41,670 nucleotides of DNA from Mariniblastus sp. (GTDB lineage Bacteria; Planctomycetota; Planctomycetia; Pirellulales; Pirellulaceae), in contig JAQWLH010000002.1 in assembly GCA_029247405.1 (NCBI GenBank), forward strand, positions 1 to 41,670, written 5' to 3'. The notes beneath the pieces were generated by a model. The model ran no database searches, had not been told where the DNA came from, and saw nothing but the letters and a program-made list of their open reading frames with translations. Positions within the stretch are counted from its first letter, which is position 1; the number at the start of each line of letters is the position of its first letter. Shown here piece after piece: positions 34,327-41,670 of the stretch. Both the position numbers and the translations under genes were made by a program.

Positions 34327-34332
34327 TATAAT
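34327..34332 (+). promoter_or_regulatory. Perfect -10 hexamer upstream of PSCyt1 gene
   Basis: TATAAT lies 42 bases before the chosen start at 34375. At the standard 17-base spacing the -35 position reads TACCAA, a poor match, so an activator would be needed. The inverted repeat at 34266-34287 lies just upstream of that position. Confidence 0.35.
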
Positions 34333-34374
34333 GATCCCTATTGCTTAACACCGTTCATTCCACCGGCAGGTTTG

Positions 34375-37300
34375 ATGCTTCGTTTCCTCCCCAGGTCGAA
34401 AATGCCGCGTCTTTCCTTAAGCATATTTGTGGCAATCTCATACTGCATCGTTTGCCCAGATGCCAATGCTCAGGAAATCAGTGCGGCCGACGAATCATTT
34501 TTCGAAACACGAATCCGACCGGTCCTTATCGAGCATTGCTTCGAGTGCCACGGCCCCCAAGCTAAACGAGTTGAGGCCAATCTCCGCTTGGACTCAATTA
34601 CTGGTATGCGAAAAGGGGGCGATAACGGTAACACAATTATTGCTGACGGCGACCAACAGAGTCTTTTGCTTTCCGCGCTTGAGTACGACCAATACGAAAT
34701 GCCGCCCAGTGGAAAGTTATCGGCCAACGTGATCGAGGATTTTAAAAAGTGGATTAACTCCGGAACCAAAGCCCCTGAGTCATTCCAGAGTCACGGCTCG
34801 GCAGATCACCGCACCAAAACTGATACGAGAATCGATTGGGAACAGGCGCGGAATCATTGGGCTTTTCGTCCAATCAGGGCAATTCCACCCCCAACGATCA
34901 ACGACAAATCGTGGAATCAAAACCCGATCGACGCAATCGTCTTTGACGAGCTTCGAAGGAACGGCCAGCAGCCAGTCGGACTGGCAAGTCAGGAGTCGTT
35001 TGTTCGACGGTTGTATTTTAATCTGATCGGGTTGCCCCCAACCCGTGCAGAGATCAACGAATTCATCAACGACGATTCCCCGGATGCTGAGCTCCGGCTA
35101 ATCGATCAGCTATTAGCATCATCGCACTATGGCGAACGATGGGGGCGACATTGGCTCGATGTGGTTCGGTACGCCGACTCCAACGGCGCTGACGAGAATC
35201 ACCCTTACCCACATGCGTGGCGATACCGAAATTACGTCATCGAAGCGTTCAACCTGGACACGCCATTTGATCAATTTTTAATCGAACAACTGGCCGGCGA
35301 CCTTCTACCTCCAACCGAAAACTACGACCTAACCAACCGACGATTGTCGGCCACGACATTCCTTTCGTTGGGGATCAAGATTGACGCAGAAAAAGATCAG
35401 GAGAAGAAGCGCGCGGATATTATTGATGAGCAACTCGACACCATTGGCCGGTCTCTGATAGGCATGACAATTGGCTGTGCAAGATGTCACGACCATAAAT
35501 TCGACCCCATTCCAACAAGCGATTACTACGCTTTGTCTGGAATTTTACGCAGCACCCAGTTGAAAAATCGCAGACTCGTTTCAGCTCAAGAAGATTCCAT
35601 CAAACGGAAAATTGCCGACCTCAACTCGCAAGTTATCTTTATGGCGACAAGGGAAACCGAGAGAATCATTGAGACAGCGAGTCAAAATCCGACCCAATAT
35701 ATTTTGGCGGCTCGCAAGGTCAATCATTGGCGTCTTCAAAACCTCGATGCCAACGTGGTTGAACGAACTTCAACCCAGATCAAGGGCTCTCGTTTGCGGC
35801 CGATTGGCGAAATCAGTCAACGAAGTGATTTTGTATCACCCGGCGTTTGGCGGGATGCAGAGTCTTTTCAGCGAGGCGAGGCCGTGATTGAAAACGACAA
35901 TTATGGCAAAGGGATTGGGATCGTCTCGGACCGTGGCGGGGACACGACGTGGGTTGAATATGATTTTGAATTACCATCGAAGGACATTTACCAAGTCGAG
36001 TTTCGCTACGCCGCTGCCAACCCGCGTCCCGGCCAACTTTCGATCAATGGAATCGTCGTCAACCATCAGTGCATGGGGGAAACGACGGGCAGTTGGCATC
36101 CTGATGGGCAAAAGTGGCATGTCGAAGGCCGCTACGAATTTGCCGCTGGAAAAAACACGCTTCGATTCGAAGTTCAGCCCAACATGTCACACCTCGACGA
36201 GTTGATCATTGTCCGAGTGGGTAAACCTCAATCCGGCGTAGGCGGTAATTCCGCAGCCCCAACTGAATCTCCCTCTCAAATTGCCGACAAGAAATCACTT
36301 GACCTTCAGGCGTTGAATTGTTGGTCTGATTTTCTCAATCATGAATCTACCTTGAATTCAATCGTTCCTACGACATTGGCCCAACGACTCGTCACCCAAG
36401 GTGGACCTCTTTCCAATATCGCTAAAGCAGAAAAATATTTCTCGGCGGCAATCAAGAAATCACTTAATGAATTACGAGTTCAAATTTCTGAACTGAATCA
36501 ACAGTTGGAGAAATTTTCAGGACTTGAGGTGATGTCCGTCGCCGACGGTGCTATCGATGATGCTGTTATTTTCATTCGTGGCAACCATCGCCAACATGGA
36601 GCAAAGATACCCCGTCGTTTTTTGACGATAGTCAATGGCGATCAGCAAACAGCCTATCCCAAGCTCCAGAGTGGGCGACTCGAACTCGCTCAAGCAATCA
36701 CTGCCAAACGGAACCCGCTCACAGCAAGGGTCATCGCCAATCGAATTTGGCGATGGCATTTTGGCCGTGGAATTGTCGAAACGACCGATAACTTTGGTTT
36801 ATCTGGAGCCAATCCAACTCACCCTGAACTGCTGGACTTTCTCGCGTCCTACTTGCTGAAAAACGATTGGTCGATCAAGGCATTGCAGCGACTGATTGTC
36901 TCTTCGCGAACCTACAAAACTAGCAGCCAATTCTCCGCAAAACAATCTGAACTTGATCCGGATAATATTAACTTGTGGCGTTGGCAACCAAGGCGATTGG
37001 AAGCAGAAGTCATCCGTGATTCACTGCTCAGAATCTCTGGACAGCTTGACGATTCAGTGGGTGGTGCTCCGCTCATGGGAGTCACGACAGCCAATCCATC
37101 ACCGCAAGATCTCGAAAACAATCGTGACTATTATCAGAACTCGGCTCGTCGAACGGTTTATTTGCCAATCGTTCGAACCAACGTCTTCAAATTTTTGACA
37201 CTCTTCGATTTCCCTAATCCAGCTGCCCCCAAAGGCAACCGGGATTCGACGACCGTCCCGACTCAAGCCCTGTTCTTACTCAACAGTTCATGGGTTCGTG

Positions 37301-37509
37301 ATTTAGCAACCCAACTGGCAGACCATATTACAAATGAATTTGAAGCGGAAGAACAACGCATTGAGCACCTTTACATTTCGGTCCTCGGCCGCGCCCCTAA
37401 ACCAAAAGAGCTCATCCAAGCCAAAGAATTTTTAGCCAACACTCAAAACACCTGGCCAGCTTTTTGCCACGTCATTCTCATGTCTAACGAGTTTCTTTAT
37501 CTCAAATGA
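34375..37509 (+). CDS. PSCyt1-DUF1549-DUF1553 planctomycete cytochrome-type protein
   Basis: A 1044-residue exported protein of a family greatly expanded in planctomycetes. ATG 34375 (AGG four bases before it) gives a signal peptide ending near ANAQ (about residue 34); an upstream in-frame start at 34300 would bury it. A PSCyt1 haem-binding motif CFECH lies at 55-59 (C55, C58, H59), followed by the KGGDNGN and MPP segments. DUF1549 spans about 185-400 (IDAIVFDELRRNG, GERWGRHWLDVVRYADSNG, CARCHDHKFDPI, a second CxxCH). Residues about 490-617 form a beta-sandwich resembling a CBM6/35-type carbohydrate-binding module. DUF1553 fills about 770-1040 (NPLTARVIANRIWRWHFGRG, RRLEAEVIRDSLLRISGQLD). The stop overlaps the DUF1501 start by four bases. 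The precise reaction is unknown; periplasmic redox or polysaccharide catabolism is usually proposed. Confidence 0.93.
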   Translation: MLRFLPRSKMPRLSLSIFVAISYCIVCPDANAQEISAADESFFETRIRPVLIEHCFECHGPQAKRVEANLRLDSITGMRKGGDNGNTIIADGDQQSLLLSALEYDQYEMPPSGKLSANVIEDFKKWINSGTKAPESFQSHGSADHRTKTDTRIDWEQARNHWAFRPIRAIPPPTINDKSWNQNPIDAIVFDELRRNGQQPVGLASQESFVRRLYFNLIGLPPTRAEINEFINDDSPDAELRLIDQLLASSHYGERWGRHWLDVVRYADSNGADENHPYPHAWRYRNYVIEAFNLDTPFDQFLIEQLAGDLLPPTENYDLTNRRLSATTFLSLGIKIDAEKDQEKKRADIIDEQLDTIGRSLIGMTIGCARCHDHKFDPIPTSDYYALSGILRSTQLKNRRLVSAQEDSIKRKIADLNSQVIFMATRETERIIETASQNPTQYILAARKVNHWRLQNLDANVVERTSTQIKGSRLRPIGEISQRSDFVSPGVWRDAESFQRGEAVIENDNYGKGIGIVSDRGGDTTWVEYDFELPSKDIYQVEFRYAAANPRPGQLSINGIVVNHQCMGETTGSWHPDGQKWHVEGRYEFAAGKNTLRFEVQPNMSHLDELIIVRVGKPQSGVGGNSAAPTESPSQIADKKSLDLQALNCWSDFLNHESTLNSIVPTTLAQRLVTQGGPLSNIAKAEKYFSAAIKKSLNELRVQISELNQQLEKFSGLEVMSVADGAIDDAVIFIRGNHRQHGAKIPRRFLTIVNGDQQTAYPKLQSGRLELAQAITAKRNPLTARVIANRIWRWHFGRGIVETTDNFGLSGANPTHPELLDFLASYLLKNDWSIKALQRLIVSSRTYKTSSQFSAKQSELDPDNINLWRWQPRRLEAEVIRDSLLRISGQLDDSVGGAPLMGVTTANPSPQDLENNRDYYQNSARRTVYLPIVRTNVFKFLTLFDFPNPAAPKGNRDSTTVPTQALFLLNSSWVRDLATQLADHITNEFEAEEQRIEHLYISVLGRAPKPKELIQAKEFLANTQNTWPAFCHVILMSNEFLYLK

Positions 37510-38981
37510 ACCCGCTTGCAAACCTTACACGACGTGAATTACTCAACCGCTGGTGTGTCGGTTTTGGCGGCTTGGCGTTGGGCGGACTGCTTGCTGACCG
37601 GCAGTTATTAGGATCGTCTCTTCGCGATCTCCCCAATGACCCAACCGATCAAGATACGCCTTCACTCCCCCTTCCACATCTTCGCCCGAGGGCAAAAAGA
37701 ATCATCTTTTTGTTCATGCATGGAGGTCCCTCGCACGTTGATCTATTTGACCCAAAACCTGAGTTGACCAAGCGTAATGGAGAGCGGCCGCCGTTTAAAC
37801 GAACGAGAGTCCAATTTGCTTCCAGAGGCAACTTGCTTGGATCTCCTTGGAAGTTTCGCCAGGTAGGCAAAAGCGGATTACCGATGAGCCAACTTTGGCA
37901 ACATCTACCTCAGGTCGCTGATGAATTGTGCATGCTACATAGCGTTTGCGACACCAACGTTGCACATGGTGGTGCGTGCATGAAACTATTTACCGGAAGC
38001 GATTCGACGCTGCGACCCAGCGTGGGCTCATGGATCAGCTACGGCCTCGGCAGCGAAAATCAGAACCTACCAGGCTTCATTACCATCTGCCCAAGCAGCC
38101 TGCACGGCGGAGTCGACAACTTCGGGAATGCCTTTCTTCCAGCCGTTCATCAGGGCGTTTCTCTAGGTGAACCGGGATACCCAAACTCGCTGGCAAAAAA
38201 TGCAAAATTTGGCAACTTGAAAAATAAATTTTCCACCTCTCAAGAGCAACGTCGACAGCTGGATTTTCTTCGCAAAATCAATCACCAACACAGTGCGCAA
38301 CTCGGCTTTGATTCTGAACTGGAGGCTCGGATTCAGTCTTTTGAGTTGGCTTTTCGGATGCAGACTGCCGCACCGGAGGCGATTGATCTCTCCCAAGAAT
38401 CCATCGAGACGCGTCGACTGTATGGAATGGACGAAGAGAAAACGGAGAATTTTGGACAGATGTGTTTGCTCGCTCGACGGTTTGCTGAACGAGGCGTCCG
38501 GTTTATTCAGATCAGTCACGCGCACAGCCTCCCGTTCAACAACGAACAATGGGACCAGCATTCACACTTGAAGCAAGGGCATGAAATCAATGTAGCGCAA
38601 ATCGATAAACCGATCACGGGTCTAATCAAAGACTTAAAACAACGCGGGCTGTTGGAGGATACGCTTGTTTTGTGGGGCGGCGAATTTGGGCGTACACCCA
38701 CAGCTCAAGCGGGCGATCCAAAAATCATCGGACGAGATCACCATCCCGAAGGATTTACGATGTGGATGGCAGGCGGGGGCGTCAAAGGGGGCTTTCGTTA
38801 CGGCAAGACCGATGAATTTGGATATTATGCAATTGAAAACCGGATGCCGATTCATGATTTGCACGCCACGATCTTGCATTTAATGGGACTTGATCACGAA
38901 CAATTGACCTACAAACACGCGGGTAGAGATTTTCGCCTGACGGACGTCTACGGCCAAGTTGCAACTGACATCCTGGCCTAA
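37506..38981 (+). CDS. DUF1501-family (sulfatase-like) protein with Tat signal
   Basis: 491 residues. ATG 37506 overlaps the preceding stop (ATGA), the standard translational coupling of this gene pair. The N-terminus LTRRELLNRWCVGFGGLALGG is a twin-arginine signal, implying export of a folded protein. Core DUF1501 features are IIFLFMHGGPSHVDLFDPKP, AHGGACMKLFTGSD, RFIQISHAHSLPFNNEQWDQH, LVLWGGEFGRTPTAQ, GRDHHPEGFTMWMAGGG and YAIENRMPIHDLHATILHLMG. DUF1501 shares the alkaline-phosphatase-like fold of sulfatases but lacks a formylglycine CxPxR site. It is probably made and acts with the upstream PSCyt1/DUF1549/DUF1553 protein. The substrate is not known. Confidence 0.94.
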   Translation: MNPLANLTRRELLNRWCVGFGGLALGGLLADRQLLGSSLRDLPNDPTDQDTPSLPLPHLRPRAKRIIFLFMHGGPSHVDLFDPKPELTKRNGERPPFKRTRVQFASRGNLLGSPWKFRQVGKSGLPMSQLWQHLPQVADELCMLHSVCDTNVAHGGACMKLFTGSDSTLRPSVGSWISYGLGSENQNLPGFITICPSSLHGGVDNFGNAFLPAVHQGVSLGEPGYPNSLAKNAKFGNLKNKFSTSQEQRRQLDFLRKINHQHSAQLGFDSELEARIQSFELAFRMQTAAPEAIDLSQESIETRRLYGMDEEKTENFGQMCLLARRFAERGVRFIQISHAHSLPFNNEQWDQHSHLKQGHEINVAQIDKPITGLIKDLKQRGLLEDTLVLWGGEFGRTPTAQAGDPKIIGRDHHPEGFTMWMAGGGVKGGFRYGKTDEFGYYAIENRMPIHDLHATILHLMGLDHEQLTYKHAGRDFRLTDVYGQVATDILA

Positions 38982-39187
38982 TTGCCTTGGCAAATAAATC
39001 TTGTTCCATCTTTATTTCCTCAATGATTGGAAACAACGGAGGTAAATCAGGATTCAAAGCGACACCGACCGGACAATCGCCAGCTCAATATTTTGCTGTC
39101 AGCTATCGCCAGTCGTGGATCACGCCACCTCATTGAACACGATAAATTTCTTTTCAACGAACTCGCGGTTTGTTAACTTGTTTTGTG
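38982..39187. other. Intergenic region after DUF1501 gene
   Basis: 206 bases with no recognisable gene. A short TTGCC-TT-GGCAA repeat (38982-38993) immediately follows the stop, too small and without a T-run to be a convincing terminator. If the next small ORF is not real, the gap extends to 39408 (427 bases). Confidence 0.4.
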
Positions 39188-39412
39188 ATGACGACCGAAA
39201 AACCAAACGCATGGAAAAAGCACGAGCCCCACGACGGCGGGGATCATCGCGAGGCAGAAAAAAAAGGGAGTTTGGCAGCAATCGCTAAAGACCTGTATCC
39301 GTTTGAGTTACACTTATCCTCAGACGAGCTGATGCTTCGCCGATTTTTTCGCGCGGACACCAGTCACATCGAGACAATCACCCAAACTGAAGCTTACAGG
39401 ATTTGCCGATGA
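39188..39412 (+). CDS. Small hypothetical protein overlapping sulfatase start
   Basis: A possible 74-residue protein (MTTEKPNAWKKHEP...AYRICR), charged and hydrophilic, with an amphipathic middle (SLAAIAKDLYPFELHLSSDE). I do not recognise it. The stop TGA (39410-39412) overlaps the sulfatase ATG (39409-39411), the same ATGA coupling seen in real pairs such as 37506. Against it: no clear ribosome site, and a 74-codon open frame can occur by chance. A start six codons upstream (39170) is also possible. Confidence 0.35.
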   Translation: MTTEKPNAWKKHEPHDGGDHREAEKKGSLAAIAKDLYPFELHLSSDELMLRRFFRADTSHIETITQTEAYRICR

Positions 39413-40944
39413 GACGAGAACTGCTGCTGTATTTAATTTTCTCGGTATCGCTGCTTAGCACCTCATTGGCCGAGGCAGATCAACCTAACGTGATTGTGAT
39501 CCTTGCCGACGACATGGGTTACGACTCTGTTTCTGGATTAAACGCCAACATGGGAATGGAAACCCCTTCGATTGATCAGTTGATGAGAGAAGGATTTTCT
39601 TTCACTGATGCTCACTCGACCTCAGCTGTTTGCACGCCAACTCGATACGGCCTGCTGACGGGTCGTTACAGTTGGAGATCCCGACTCAAACGCGGAATTG
39701 TCGGCGTGTGGGAGCGTCCATTGATTGAGGATGAGCGACTGACCCTGCCTGAAATGTTTCGACATCATGGTTACGACACCGCCTGCATTGGCAAGTGGCA
39801 CCTTGGCTGGAATTGGCCTAAAAAAGGTGGAGGAACCACAACCAAAGAATCAGAGATTGACTTCACTGCCCCCGTCAAAGGAGGACCAAACGATCATGGA
39901 TTTGATTACTATTTTGGCGACGACGTCCCCAATTGGCCACCCTACATTTGGCGTGAAAACGATCGACTGTTGGGAGAGATTACCGCGAGAATGAAATCAG
40001 GAGCAATGGTTGGCGTGTCGGCAGGCCCCGCCGTCGCCAAGTGGGATTTTCGGGCCGTGCTTGCGGAGTATTCCAAACGATGCGGTCAGTACATTCGCGA
40101 TCGCCGCGAACAGGAGAAGCCCTTCTTTCTATACGTTCCCCTGCCCTCCCCCCACACACCAATCGCGCCCCATAAAAATTATCAAGGCAAATCCAAAGTC
40201 AGTGAATACGCCGATTTCTTGATCCAAACCGATGCGGCCATTGGCGAAATCATGCTTGCTCTCCAAGAATCGAAACAAGACGAAAATACACTCGTCTTTT
40301 TTACTTGTGACAACGGAACCTCCAACAAAGCCAACTTTGCCCAACTCGACGCAGGAGGGATTCACCTGAATGAAAACTGGCGGGGCTGGAAAGCTGATGC
40401 CTACGAAGGGGGACACCGCGTTCCATTTTTTGTCCGTTGGCCTGGCAAAATCAAATCAGGTAGTAGTAGCAGTGAAACCATCACTCTGGCTGATATCATG
40501 GCAACCTGCGCAAGCGTTCTTGATCACCCACTACCGACCAATGCAGCTGAAGATAGCGTCAGTCTCCTGAATACACTACTTGGCCAAAAAGCCGAACAAC
40601 CACTTCACCCAGTTGTTGTTCATCATTCGGTGTCGGGACATTTTGCGATTCGTCAAGGCAAATGGAAACTGCTTTTTTGTCGCGGATCAGGCGGGTGGAG
40701 CCCACCGCGTGAGGCAGCTGCCGCCAAACAAAACCTCCCCCCGATTCAGCTTTTTAATCTGGTTGAAGATCCGAAAGAAACTCAAAACCTTCAAGCCCAG
40801 TACCCTGCCGTCGTCGAAGAATTGACCGCGAAACTGCGTCAAGTCATTGAATGCGGCCGATCGACTCCAGGGCCCAATCAAGCCAATCACGCCGGGGCGA
40901 CCTGGTGGCCGGGCCTCCCTTGGAAAAAGCCATCACAAAAGTAG
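39409..40944 (+). CDS. Secreted type I sulfatase (arylsulfatase family)
   Basis: 511 residues with a signal peptide (LLLYLIFSVSLLSTSLAEA). Sulfatases hydrolyse sulfate esters, in planctomycetes typically on algal polysaccharides. The formylglycine site is intact: C75 in CTPTR (75-79), followed by GLLTGRYSWR. Metal-site residues are visible in ILADDMGYDS (D34/D35 region), CIGKWHLGW (the GKWHLG lysine/histidine motif), PFFLYVPLPSPHTPIAPH and LVFFTCDNGTSN (the DNG aspartate and asparagine). Length is normal. ATG 39409 is chosen over an in-frame TTG two codons earlier. Maturation needs a formylglycine-generating enzyme or radical-SAM anSME encoded elsewhere. Exact substrate cannot be read from sequence. 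Confidence 0.95.
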   Translation: MRRELLLYLIFSVSLLSTSLAEADQPNVIVILADDMGYDSVSGLNANMGMETPSIDQLMREGFSFTDAHSTSAVCTPTRYGLLTGRYSWRSRLKRGIVGVWERPLIEDERLTLPEMFRHHGYDTACIGKWHLGWNWPKKGGGTTTKESEIDFTAPVKGGPNDHGFDYYFGDDVPNWPPYIWRENDRLLGEITARMKSGAMVGVSAGPAVAKWDFRAVLAEYSKRCGQYIRDRREQEKPFFLYVPLPSPHTPIAPHKNYQGKSKVSEYADFLIQTDAAIGEIMLALQESKQDENTLVFFTCDNGTSNKANFAQLDAGGIHLNENWRGWKADAYEGGHRVPFFVRWPGKIKSGSSSSETITLADIMATCASVLDHPLPTNAAEDSVSLLNTLLGQKAEQPLHPVVVHHSVSGHFAIRQGKWKLLFCRGSGGWSPPREAAAAKQNLPPIQLFNLVEDPKETQNLQAQYPAVVEELTAKLRQVIECGRSTPGPNQANHAGATWWPGLPWKKPSQK

Positions 40945-41010
40945 CATTTCCTATCGCCAGCATTAGACGGGCGAGCTGATCACAACACAAAAACAAAAGC
41001 CAGGATCCTT

Positions 41011-41670
41011 ATGTCGCGCCACATTGTTGCCGCTGTGCAAATGACATCGACTGCAAACAAAGCTGAAAACCTTGCGATCGCGGAGCGCTTAGTTCGTCGA
41101 GCATCGAAACGAGGTGCCCAACTAGTTGCCATCCCGGAATTGTTCAATTGCCTGGGCGAACCAGAAACAATCGTTGCGAATGCCGAACCGATTCCTGGGC
41201 CAACCAGTCAGTTAATGGGCCAGTTGGCTGCCGAACTTGGGATCACTTTAGTTGCCGGCAGCATAGGAGAACAAACCGAATCGAAAAAAATATGCAACAC
41301 AAGTCTGATTTTTGGGCCCGACGGTTCGCCGTTGGCGAAGTACCAAAAAGTTCACTTGTTCGACATCGATTTACCCGGCCGGGTGACGTTTCGAGAATCA
41401 GATTTTATGACACCCGGTGAAGTCTTGGCAATTACGGAAACCGAAGTCGGCCAATTAGCGCAGGCGACCTGCTATGACATCCGATTTCCAAACCTGTTTC
41501 AGCTGTATGCCGATCGCGGAGCCGAGATCATTGTCACTCCATCGGCATTTACTCTGCCGACCGGTCGCGACCACTGGGAAGTGCTCTTGCGTGCGCGTGC
41601 GATCGAAAATCAAGTCTTTATCGTCGCCCCCAACCAATTCGGAAAACATGGGGGAGAATTGAATTCATAC
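41011..41670 (+). CDS. Nitrilase-superfamily (carbon-nitrogen) hydrolase, 3' end outside window
   Basis: The first 220 residues of a cytoplasmic carbon-nitrogen hydrolase; the frame is still open at the right edge, and about 50-60 residues are expected to be missing. The catalytic triad is present: E43 in IPELFN, K113 in KYQKVHLFDID and C154 in ATCYDIRFP. The segments RDHWEVLLRARAIENQ and VAPNQFG, together with YDIRFPNLFQLYADRG, point to the Nit1/Nit2-like branch (deaminated-glutathione amidase or omega-amidase), which repairs or recycles deaminated amino compounds; the exact branch is uncertain. ATG 41011 has AGGA at 41002-41005. There is a 66-base gap after the sulfatase and no evident functional link. 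Confidence 0.92.
   Translation, partial: MSRHIVAAVQMTSTANKAENLAIAERLVRRASKRGAQLVAIPELFNCLGEPETIVANAEPIPGPTSQLMGQLAAELGITLVAGSIGEQTESKKICNTSLIFGPDGSPLAKYQKVHLFDIDLPGRVTFRESDFMTPGEVLAITETEVGQLAQATCYDIRFPNLFQLYADRGAEIIVTPSAFTLPTGRDHWEVLLRARAIENQVFIVAPNQFGKHGGELNSY

Noticed and set aside
34300-34374. Upstream start for the PSCyt1 gene
   Set aside because: It would bury the signal peptide, and it would overlap the TATAAT box.

Overview
The window most likely comes from a marine-type planctomycete of the Pirellulaceae or a close relative. This is inferred from its gene families: a PSCyt1-DUF1549-DUF1553 protein followed by a DUF1501 protein, a CxPxR sulfatase, a giant secreted repeat protein with an N-terminal LEPR-XLL-like motif (LEERRVLN), a very large Ser/Thr kinase with a C-terminal propeller, and DUF2760 beside two Hsp70-like genes. 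Genes are well separated, carry weak Shine-Dalgarno sequences and have mid-range base composition (estimated by eye, not computed). No tRNA, rRNA, CRISPR array or insertion sequence was seen.

Region 1 (1-5038, + strand) is the right end of a type VI secretion system (T6SS) locus: the last 71 codons of the TssH/ClpV ATPase, the tube protein Hcp with its own terminator, the spike VgrG, a PAAR tip protein, and a 426-aa probable effector. The effector's C-terminal half can be aligned by eye with the class II (CyaA/anthrax edema factor/ExoY) adenylate cyclase toxins. It carries GDYDL and HGxE motifs, and no immunity gene follows it.

Region 2 (5287-20296) holds two long minus-strand genes: a receptor-like kinase with zinc ribbon, transmembrane segment, coiled coil and propeller, and a 1952-aa repetitive surface protein. 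Divergent from the latter are a HlyD-type adaptor and a PqqD-like/M50/HlyD composite membrane protein, which together look like an export or maturation unit.

Region 3 (20419-26337) returns to T6SS: TssK, TssL and a short TssM-like protein on the minus strand, divergent from a 648-aa protein that joins an FHA domain to a DUF4123 effector-adaptor domain through a long proline-rich linker. The sheath and most baseplate genes (tssA, B, C, E, F, G) are not in the window and may lie to the left.

Region 4 (26729-32416) is a DUF2760 gene followed by two divergent Hsp70-family genes, the second with a C-terminal DUF3731-like extension.

Region 5 (32457-41670) is planctomycete catabolic and secreted-protein territory: a secreted polysaccharide-deacetylase/glycosidase-fold protein, the PSCyt1/DUF1549/DUF1553-DUF1501 pair, a small uncertain ORF translationally overlapped with a secreted sulfatase, and a truncated nitrilase-superfamily gene at the right edge.

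The most notable find is the candidate T6SS-delivered nucleotidyl cyclase toxin. The FHA-DUF4123 fusion and the kinase suggest that phosphorylation may control effector loading.
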